From Deltaproteobacteria bacterium (GTDB lineage: Bacteria > Desulfobacterota > Desulfuromonadia > Desulfuromonadales > Geopsychrobacteraceae): 6,061 nt of DNA. Below are positions 1-5,632 of the stretch, piece by piece (position 1 is the first letter of the stretch; every line of letters begins with the position of its first letter). The stretch is taken from assembly GCA_009993495.1 (NCBI GenBank), contig JAACTI010000214.1, positions 1-6,061 on the forward strand, written 5' to 3'. The position numbers were made by a program, and so were the translations under genes. The notes under the pieces were generated by a model. The model did no database searches and was not told the origin of the DNA. It worked only from the letters and a program-made list of their open reading frames with translations.

Positions 1-637
1 TTTCTGCCTGCTGCAGATTTTTTTGCTGCAAAAATATCTGCCCCTGCAAGCGCAGACTGTTGGCCTGTTCCATTGCAGTTATGGGCGGGTTGGCCGTCAA
101 TGCGGCGCTGACACAATTTTGTGCTTTCGTCAGGTCACCGGTTTCTAAGGCAATACGGCCAAGAAGATTCCAATTACGAGAACGCTGATCTGGAGCAGTC
201 CAAGCGAGGGCCCTTTCCGCCCAGTTTGCGGCCTGGGACACTTCCCCCTGCTGGAGCAGGATCAAAGCCTTTTCAAAAGCCAGTTCTTCTGCAGGTGCAG
301 ATCCGGTGAGACGAAGGGCCAGATCAATATGTCTGGTGGCAGCCTCAATCAAGCCAAGGCGACGCTCCAAACGCGACAAATTCAGCAGCGGCAGCAGGCG
401 TCCCTCATTATCTTCGATAGAAGCATAAAGCTGATTCGACAGGTCAAATTGTTGCCGGGCATAGGCAAAATTGGAATCCAGGGTGGCGCGCACGCCATTG
501 AAATTATGTTGCAGGGCTTGTTCGCTGATCGAAGGCTTTGCCGGTGGCTGAGGGGCACAGCCCGTCAGCAAAATAACCAGGGCAAACAAGGCCGGCAGCA
601 CTCCGCAGATCCATGACGGTTGTAAAACTTTATTCAT
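1..637 (-). CDS. TPR-repeat outer-membrane lipoprotein (3' end beyond window)
   Basis: My own translation gives an open frame of 212 codons from the ATG at 637-635 to the left edge with no stop, so the C-terminus is missing. The N-terminus is a lipoprotein signal: Lys3, then a hydrophobic stretch (about residues 10-24), then the lipobox LLTGC with Cys27 as the acylation site. Alanine at +2 predicts outer-membrane sorting. From about residue 75 the protein is helical with TPR-like repeats, for example segments starting GRLLPLLNLSRLERRLG, AEELAFEKALILLQQGE and RSRNWNLLGRIALETGD, and a further unit that is cut off. The start overlaps the last 8 nt of the MCE gene, with GAGG at 650-647 nine bases upstream, which suggests translational coupling. 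Its place after permease, ATPase-like and MCE genes suggests an envelope partner of that transporter, perhaps a scaffold or outer-membrane contact. TPRs bind proteins, so lipid handling by this subunit is not implied. Lipoprotein call firm; role inferred. Confidence 0.88.
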   Translation of the reverse strand, partial: MNKVLQPSWICGVLPALFALVILLTGCAPQPPAKPSISEQALQHNFNGVRATLDSNFAYARQQFDLSNQLYASIEDNEGRLLPLLNLSRLERRLGLIEAATRHIDLALRLTGSAPAEELAFEKALILLQQGEVSQAANWAERALAWTAPDQRSRNWNLLGRIALETGDLTKAQNCVSAALTANPPITAMEQANSLRLQGQIFLQQKNLQQAE

Positions 638-1601
638 AACTGTCAGCCTCAAGTGTCGGCGCCGGGCGAGCGGGGAAATTATTGCGGATGAGCCACATAT
701 CCTGCACCGCGTTGAGCAGAGCTTCCGTATCACCAACCACCCGGTCAGCACGCAGTAAGAGGGGGGCAATATGTGGAGCGGTTTCGGCTGAAACGGCGGC
801 CAGATCAACCGACAGTTTTTCCAGATGTGCCAGACTGTTTTCAAGGTGGGCTAATAAGGTAGGAATCCTTTGATCCAGGGTTCCCACAGTGTTATCGACC
901 TGCGCCAGTGTCCCCTGCAAGGTTTCAATGGTCGAGCGAGAATCAGCCAGCACTCCGTCAAGGGCGGTGAAAGTCTGATCCAGCCGCGTCAAGGTTCCCC
1001 GGATGTCGTCTTCCAGATTGGCGATGGTGGAGATTAACTGCCGGCTGAGGTTTGCAAAATTATGCAGTGAATTTTTAACATCACCCTCGGGATCGTTAAC
1101 GTAAGCAACAATTTCTGCCACCTGGGTCAATACCGGCTTGAGTTCTTCGGCAATTTCTGCCGCGTGCTCTTCAAGAGTCTTGATACGCTCATAACGGATT
1201 TTGTCGCCATCCTCCAGCGCCGGCAAGCGACTCGAACCGGCATTGATTTCGATAATATCATCACCCACCAAGCTCTCTTTGGTCCGGCGAACGATTGAAT
1301 CCTGCCGCACCCATTGCTGATAGCGTTGAATGATTTGGATTTCAACGTCAACCTTGGCATCTTGATTCAGTGACGTTTTCACCAGGCGTCCGATACGAAA
1401 GCCTGAGAGCTTGACCGGCATGCCTTCAACAAAACCGCTGCCATTTTCGACCGTGAAGGAGAGCTGAATTTTTTGACTGAACAGATCACTCTGCACGCCG
1501 ATAAGATAAATACCAACCACGCAGGCCAGCAATGCGGCGAACAAAAAGAGCCCGATTTTCACCTCCAGTTGGTTGAAACGATGATCGCGCGTGTCACGCA
1601 T
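630..1601 (-). CDS. MlaD-like MCE-domain protein with long helical C-terminal region
   Basis: Substrate-binding subunit of an MCE-type lipid transport system: anchored in the inner membrane, facing the periplasm. One transmembrane segment lies at about residues 16-36 after a short charged N-terminus. An MCE domain follows at about 43-123, with the family hallmarks GMPVKLSGFRIGRLV (60-74) and SLVGDDIIEI (110-119). Residues about 140-300 are predicted helical or coiled coil, rich in Leu, Asp, Gln and Thr and with almost no glycine or proline. The C-terminus carries an MWLIRNNFP segment. At 323 residues it is far longer than E. coli MlaD (183 aa) and has only one MCE domain, unlike PqiB or LetB. 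The extension may form a hexameric helical needle or tunnel across the periplasm, as in other long MCE proteins. The ATG at 1601 follows the ATPase-like gene by 5 nt, with GAGGG just upstream. Family certain; substrate unknown (phospholipid by analogy). Confidence 0.93.
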   Translation of the reverse strand: MRDTRDHRFNQLEVKIGLFLFAALLACVVGIYLIGVQSDLFSQKIQLSFTVENGSGFVEGMPVKLSGFRIGRLVKTSLNQDAKVDVEIQIIQRYQQWVRQDSIVRRTKESLVGDDIIEINAGSSRLPALEDGDKIRYERIKTLEEHAAEIAEELKPVLTQVAEIVAYVNDPEGDVKNSLHNFANLSRQLISTIANLEDDIRGTLTRLDQTFTALDGVLADSRSTIETLQGTLAQVDNTVGTLDQRIPTLLAHLENSLAHLEKLSVDLAAVSAETAPHIAPLLLRADRVVGDTEALLNAVQDMWLIRNNFPARPAPTLEADSYE

Positions 1602-1606
1602 AAGAC

Positions 1607-2290
1607 TTATCCCTCAGATTGCAGGCAGAAAACCTGTGTTTCAGCAGGCAGGCGGGCAACAAATTTCTGATCCGGTGTCAAGAAAATCGTCGTACGCCGC
1701 TGCTTGTACCGATGAATTTCGAGGACTTTATCCAGCAAGGTGTCAGCGTCTCTGGAACTGAGACCATCAAACAGGGTTGCATAAATCAGCAAATCAGGAT
1801 CAAGCATCAGGGCACGCACCAGGCAAACCTGCGTCTGTTGAGCGCGTGAAAGCTTGCCCAGCGCCCCATACGGAGAGTCCTCGTAGCCGACACGCTCAAG
1901 GAGACGCAGGGCGCGTTGACGAATCTCGGCCCGGTCATCCATGGCGTGATAATCAGCCGCCAGAACCAGATTTTCCATCACGTTCAAATTTGCAATCAGC
2001 CCCAGCCGCGCTGCAACAATTCCGATACGTTGGATCACCGGAATCTGATCTTTTTCTGACAACTGGCTGAGGTGCTGATCAAAAACACTAAGAGTTCCAT
2101 TCAAAGGAAGGCTAAGCCCCAGAAGGATGTTAACGAATTCGCCGCAGAGCTCTTCACGGTTTAGCACAAAAACAGCCAGCTGACCGGCAAGAACCTTGGC
2201 GTCCAGGCCCGGCCCTTCCGTTTCCAGAAGCAGTTTATTCAGGCTCAGCACAGCGGATTCCGTCTCCGGTGGTGGTGGCGTCAACGCCAT
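1607..2290 (-). CDS. MlaF-like ABC ATPase-fold protein lacking catalytic motifs
   Basis: 227 residues, aligning essentially without gaps to MlaF-type nucleotide-binding domains in the regions I compared: ILLGL after Walker A, LNVMENL after the Q-loop, LVRALMLDPDLL after the signature. Every nucleotide-handling motif is altered. At the Walker A position (43-51, LNREELCGE) the lysine is Cys49. The Q-loop glutamine is Ala94. LSGGQ reads LSRAQ (147-151). The Walker B Asp and catalytic Glu are Ala171 and Thr172, the D-loop Asp is Ser178, and the switch His is Pro206 in TPD. The frame is intact, uses normal codons, and is well translated on paper: GAGG seven bases before the ATG, 3 nt after the permease stop. 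It is therefore better read as a maintained pseudo-ATPase than as a decaying gene. It should still dock on the MlaE-like permease. ATP hydrolysis by this subunit alone looks unlikely. Confidence 0.88.
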   Translation of the reverse strand: MALTPPPPETESAVLSLNKLLLETEGPGLDAKVLAGQLAVFVLNREELCGEFVNILLGLSLPLNGTLSVFDQHLSQLSEKDQIPVIQRIGIVAARLGLIANLNVMENLVLAADYHAMDDRAEIRQRALRLLERVGYEDSPYGALGKLSRAQQTQVCLVRALMLDPDLLIYATLFDGLSSRDADTLLDKVLEIHRYKQRRTTIFLTPDQKFVARLPAETQVFCLQSEG

Positions 2291-2293
2291 TCA

Positions 2294-3085
2294 TCAACCT
2301 CGGCTCAATATCTGAAAGAGGAGAGCAAAACAACCGTCAGCGACAAACACCAAAAATAAACCGTAGATCACCGCCTGAGTCGCCGCCCTGGGAACAGCCG
2401 TTGAACTGCGCTCGACAATCAGGCCGCGCTGGCAGGCAACCGCAGCGATAATGAGACCGAAAAGCAGGCTTTTGCAGGCTCCGCCGACGATCTGACCAAC
2501 GGTTAAGGTTCCATAAAGTCCTTGAAAAAAAAGGTCAGAGGGCAGTTTCCACCCCAAAAACGCCGCGAAAAAGCCCCCGAGGAGCGCACTGGCATCAAAA
2601 TAAATTGTCAGAGCAAAAACGGAAAGGGCGCCGCCCAGCAAACGGGGTAAAACCAGATAAGCACAGGGAGAAATCCCGAGGGCACGCAAGCTGTCGATCT
2701 GACCGGTGACCTGCATATTGGCGAGTTCGGCAGCAATGGCGGCGCCGCTGCGCGCAATCACCACCAATGCTGTGAGGAGGGGGCCCAGTTCGCGGATAAC
2801 AATCCAGCACAGAACCTTGGCGACCAGGGTCACATTGCTATTACCGAGCAGCAGAATACTTTGGGTCACAATCACAACGCCGATAGTCAGGGCCATGACC
2901 ATGACCACGCCGGTAGATTCCAGCCCGGTAAAGTAGATCTGCCGTAAAAGAACCTGTCGAACCGGGGTACGACCGAGGGCGAAAAGCTGAAAGATGGCCT
3001 GAAGAATCAGGCTGAAGGTCAATAACAGAAAGCGTATTTTATCAAGGATCCAGTGACCAAGCTGACCGAAAAACATCTGGTACAC
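2294..3085 (-). CDS. MlaE-family ABC permease of an MCE lipid transport system
   Basis: Integral inner-membrane permease, 263 residues from the chosen start (E. coli MlaE is 260). Family hallmarks are visible: RELGP at about 98-102, IARSG at about 110-114, AAELANM starting at 118 with the conserved Glu120, then QIDSLRALGISP at about 129-140. Several hydrophobic segments follow to the C-terminus. The first stretch (about 14-40) is the amphipathic or membrane N-terminal helix typical of the family. Start choice: a GTG at 3085-3083 has GGTGGAG six bases upstream. The TTG at 3109 has no ribosome site, and the ATG at 3076 sits too far from the same site. In the cytoplasmic loop the usual TEQ before IDxL reads TGQ, so the glutamate is lost. 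The gene begins 30 nt after the GAF gene and ends 3 nt before the ATPase-like gene. In E. coli, MlaE works as a dimer under a hexameric MlaD ring. Confidence 0.93.
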   Translation of the reverse strand: MYQMFFGQLGHWILDKIRFLLLTFSLILQAIFQLFALGRTPVRQVLLRQIYFTGLESTGVVMVMALTIGVVIVTQSILLLGNSNVTLVAKVLCWIVIRELGPLLTALVVIARSGAAIAAELANMQVTGQIDSLRALGISPCAYLVLPRLLGGALSVFALTIYFDASALLGGFFAAFLGWKLPSDLFFQGLYGTLTVGQIVGGACKSLLFGLIIAAVACQRGLIVERSSTAVPRAATQAVIYGLFLVFVADGCFALLFQILSRG

Positions 3086-3091
3086 AGTAAA

Positions 3092-3098
3092 CTCCACC
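3092..3098 (-). promoter_or_regulatory. Shine-Dalgarno site fixing the GTG start of the MlaE-like permease
   Basis: GGTGGAG on the minus strand ends six bases before the GTG at 3085-3083. It is the only good ribosome-binding site near the 5' end of the permease and favours GTG over the in-frame TTG at 3109 and ATG at 3076. Confidence 0.65.
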
Positions 3099-3115
3099 CC
3101 AAACCCCAAAAAAAC

Positions 3116-3628
3116 TTAGAGAAACTTGACCAATACCTGTCCAATGGCACTCAACGCCTGTAATTCTGTCGGGGTAAAATCGCGGCCCGCCGCTGACAGA
3201 TTTTCTCCCTTGCGGGAAACCTGGATAACGCCTTTCAGTTGTTTGTCCGCGAACAAGGGGACACTCATAATTTTTTGAATCGGATGCAATGCCGAAGCAG
3301 GATCATCATCGAGTTTGACACACTCGAAGACCGAGGCATGACTGGTGCGCGCAAAATAGTTATTAATCAGGGCTTTTTTTTCACGCCCGGTGCGTGCCAG
3401 CAAAGAATCGCTCGTCGAAAGAGGCACAAACCCGCTGGTCCGCAGTTTGGTCGGCCAGCAAAAATAAAACAGTTCCTGTTGGGGGTCGAAACTGAAGATA
3501 GCGACTTCGTGAGCCTGAACCTTGAACGCCTTGTGCAAAAATTGTGCGGCACATTCGATGCGGGCCTCAGCGTCTTCCAGTGAGCTGAGCTGTTGTTCAA
3601 AATTGCGGCAGTAATCTTCAATTTTCAT
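3116..3628 (-). CDS. Stand-alone GAF-domain protein
   Basis: A 170-residue soluble protein made of little more than one GAF fold. A short helix (about 1-30) is followed by strands around HEVAIFSFDPQQELFYFCWP, a variable loop, and a C-terminal part with the GAF-like sequence PIQKIMSVPLFADKQLKGVIQVSRKG and a closing helix. GAF domains bind small ligands (cyclic nucleotides, haem, others) or dimerise; no output domain (kinase, cyclase, DNA-binding) is attached here and the ligand cannot be read from sequence. The ATG at 3628 is preferred over an in-frame TTG at 3673, which would overlap the exchanger gene; an AGAG-type ribosome site lies eight bases before the ATG. It sits 31 nt after the exchanger stop and directly before the permease, so it may sense a signal for the transport genes. 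This is inference. Domain call good, role unknown. Confidence 0.82.
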   Translation of the reverse strand: MKIEDYCRNFEQQLSSLEDAEARIECAAQFLHKAFKVQAHEVAIFSFDPQQELFYFCWPTKLRTSGFVPLSTSDSLLARTGREKKALINNYFARTSHASVFECVKLDDDPASALHPIQKIMSVPLFADKQLKGVIQVSRKGENLSAAGRDFTPTELQALSAIGQVLVKFL

Positions 3629-3659
3629 ACACAGAGCTCTCTTCAACCCTTGACGAATA

Positions 3660-4634
3660 TCATACCCCGGCAAGGGTGGTACGAATCAGGTAGAAAGTAT
3701 AACCGATATAAACAGAAAGCAAAATTCCGCCTTCACCGCGATTTATCCGCCCCTGGCGACGGAACCCGTAGCCAAAAATAAACAGCGAAAGGGTCAAGAG
3801 GGCCATAACCGACAGATCGCGGGTAAAAACTTGCGGATCAATCGACATGGGGGCAATGACCCCTGCAATACCAACGACAGCCAGGGTGTTAAAGACATTG
3901 GATCCCAGAATATTTCCTAACGCGATATCATGTTCCCCCTTCCGCGTGGCCGCCAGGGACGATGCCAGCTCCGGCAACGACGTCCCAATAGCCACCACGG
4001 TCAGGCCAATAACCAGATCACTGACACCCAGGCTTTGCGCAATCGCAACCGCTCCCCACACCAACATCCGTGAACTCAAAATCAGCAAGGCCAAGCCGAG
4101 CAAAAGGCGGGCAAATGCCCGCTGAATCGACATTTTATTCGCCCCCAGATCAAGGTCAATCTCGGCACCGAAACTGTCGGTTTTTTGTCGTATCCCCTGA
4201 AAAATAACCCAGCCCATTAACCCGGCAAACACCAGCAGCAAAAACAAAGCCTCAGGCCGGCTCAGAGAAGAATCACTGAGTTGCCAGCCCGCCAGACAGG
4301 TGAGGAGCATCAGAACCGGTAATTCCTTGCGCAGAATCTTCGAATGAACTTGAATCGGCGCAATGAGCGCGGTCAAACCAAGGATTAAGGCGATATTGGC
4401 AATATTGGAACCATAAGCATTGCCCAAGGCAAGCCCAGGATTGCCCTGGAAGGCCGAAATTGCTGAAACCACCATTTCGGGAGCCGAGGTTCCAAAGCCA
4501 ACAATCACCATCCCGATCAGAAGAGGGGGCATCCCGAAATGACGCGCCACCAACGCTGCCCCTTCGACAAAACGATCAGCACTCCAGATGAGTAAAATCA
4601 GGCCACCGACCACCGCCAACCACGCAAGGATCAT
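3660..4634 (-). CDS. CaCA-family Na+/Ca2+ exchanger, YrbG-like
   Basis: Inner-membrane cation antiporter of 324 residues (E. coli YrbG is 325), expected to exchange Ca2+ for Na+ or H+. The protein shows the inverted-repeat design of the family. The first alpha-repeat has GTSAPE (48-53) and GNAYGSNIAN (71-80); the second has GTSLPE (217-222) and GNILGSNVFN (240-249). The ion-binding glutamates Glu53 and Glu222 and the Asn residues of both repeats are kept, so the protein should be active. About ten hydrophobic segments are visible, split by a polar cytoplasmic linker at about 149-172. The ATG at 4634 follows GGAG with seven bases of spacing, 43 nt after the CorA stop. Close likeness to YrbG extends to the HS-(K/D)-(I/V)-L-R-(K/R)-ELP segment around 97-106. 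Cation specificity is a family expectation and is not shown by the sequence alone. Confidence 0.94.
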   Translation of the reverse strand: MILAWLAVVGGLILLIWSADRFVEGAALVARHFGMPPLLIGMVIVGFGTSAPEMVVSAISAFQGNPGLALGNAYGSNIANIALILGLTALIAPIQVHSKILRKELPVLMLLTCLAGWQLSDSSLSRPEALFLLLVFAGLMGWVIFQGIRQKTDSFGAEIDLDLGANKMSIQRAFARLLLGLALLILSSRMLVWGAVAIAQSLGVSDLVIGLTVVAIGTSLPELASSLAATRKGEHDIALGNILGSNVFNTLAVVGIAGVIAPMSIDPQVFTRDLSVMALLTLSLFIFGYGFRRQGRINRGEGGILLSVYIGYTFYLIRTTLAGV

Positions 4635-4677
4635 AAATACTCTCCGAGGCAGGCCGCCCTAAAAGACAGAGAGCCTC

Positions 4678-5631
4678 TCATAGCCAACCTTTTCGTTTAA
4701 AATAAGCATAGGGGGCGATACCGGAAAGAATCATCAGCATAATGGCCCAGGGGTAGCCAAGTTTCCACTGAAGTTCCGGCATGAAGGCAAAGTTCATTCC
4801 GTACATGCTGGCCACCAGCGTCGGGGGCAGAAAAACCACCGCGGCAATCGAGAAAATTTTGATAATTTGATTCTGCTCGATATTAATAAAACCCTGAGTC
4901 GAATCCATAAGAAAATTGATTTTCTCAAACAGAAATGTTGTATGTGACATAAGCGTTTCAACGTCGCGCATGATTTCGCGCAGGGTTTCGGCGTGTTCCT
5001 GACGGTTGCGCAAATGCCGTAGCAGAAAAGAGATGTCACGCTGAGTATCCATAAGACAAAGACGAATTTTACCATTACTGTCTTCAAGTTTTGCCAGCTT
5101 GCTGATGGCATCTTCGAGGTCGGCATCCTCGTCTTCAAGCACCAGATAACTGGCCGTTTCAAGCTGACGATGAATATCTTCAAGCGTATCCGCGTGGTTT
5201 TCAACCTTCTGCTCAAGCAGAGTGACCAACAACTCTTCCGGTGAATGACTTTCGACCTGACCACGACGTGCGCGCATGCGCAATAGCCGGAAGTCGGGCA
5301 AATCTTCATCGCGGATGGTGATTAAACGGTTAGTTTGCAAAATACAGGCAACCGATTCGGTCTTGTGACGGCCATCTTCGGTGGCCAAAAACATGGCGTG
5401 AACGTGAATGCCGGCCTGATCAACAAAGCACCGCGCCGAAATTTCTATCTCCTCAAAATCATCGGCTTCTGGCAGGTTGGTTTGCAACAGAGTTTGAAGG
5501 AGATCCTTTTCGCGCTCATCAGGGTCGTGGGCATCAATCCAGTGCGCACTCCGAATACGCGCATCCAGATCCTCGGCTTCAAAGAGAAGTTCGTGGATCA
5601 AGCCCTTATCAATATTAAAAAGTCTCAGCAT
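4678..5631 (-). CDS. corA: CorA magnesium/divalent cation channel
   Basis: Pentameric inner-membrane Mg2+ channel, which can also carry Co2+ and Ni2+. The 317-residue product matches the E. coli type (316 aa) closely. The large cytoplasmic N-terminal domain includes EIEISARCFVDQAGIHVHAM and LPDFRLLRMRARRGQ. The long pore helix runs through KIRLCLMDTQRDISFLLRHL and INFLMDSTQGFINIEQNQ. TM1 follows at about 257-277, then the signature YGMN (GMN 278-280) with the MPEL loop, TM2 at about 291-311, and the basic C-terminus KRKGWL. Key selectivity residues are all present. The start is the ATG at 5631, with GGAGAG seven bases upstream, one base after the stop of the preceding gene. An in-frame TTG at 5685 would add 18 residues that E. 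coli CorA lacks and would overlap that gene, so it was not used. Translational coupling with the upstream gene is likely. Confidence 0.97.
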   Translation of the reverse strand: MLRLFNIDKGLIHELLFEAEDLDARIRSAHWIDAHDPDEREKDLLQTLLQTNLPEADDFEEIEISARCFVDQAGIHVHAMFLATEDGRHKTESVACILQTNRLITIRDEDLPDFRLLRMRARRGQVESHSPEELLVTLLEQKVENHADTLEDIHRQLETASYLVLEDEDADLEDAISKLAKLEDSNGKIRLCLMDTQRDISFLLRHLRNRQEHAETLREIMRDVETLMSHTTFLFEKINFLMDSTQGFINIEQNQIIKIFSIAAVVFLPPTLVASMYGMNFAFMPELQWKLGYPWAIMLMILSGIAPYAYFKRKGWL

Positions 5632-5632
5632 T

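Noticed and set aside
121..616. Two short plus-strand open frames (121-309 and 329-616)
   Set aside because: They lie opposite the lipoprotein gene, have no recognisable domains or ribosome sites, and show shadow-frame composition. The minus frame has a lipobox and TPR repeats.
1607..2290. The ATPase-like gene as a decaying pseudogene
   Set aside because: There is no frameshift or premature stop, both junctions are compact, the ribosome site is good, and the fold-defining residues between motifs are kept. Decay would be expected to break the frame or the hydrophobic core as well. A very recent loss cannot be fully excluded without orthologues.
3100..3120. Run of T residues on the minus strand just after the GAF stop, considered as an intrinsic terminator
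   Set aside because: No GC-rich inverted repeat precedes the T run, and the permease start follows within about 30 nt.
3629..3673. N-terminal extension of the GAF protein from a TTG at 3673
   Set aside because: It overlaps the exchanger's 3' end and adds a non-GAF stretch. The ATG at 3628 has a usable ribosome site.
4635..4677. Inverted repeat GAGAGGCTCTC in the corA-exchanger gap, considered as a terminator or operator
   Set aside because: The arms are only five bases around a single base, and no T run follows closely. It is too weak to call.
4794..5309. Long 171-codon minus-strand frame inside corA
   Set aside because: It is out of frame with a clear full-length CorA, and its product is Cys/Ser/Arg-rich with no recognisable domain.
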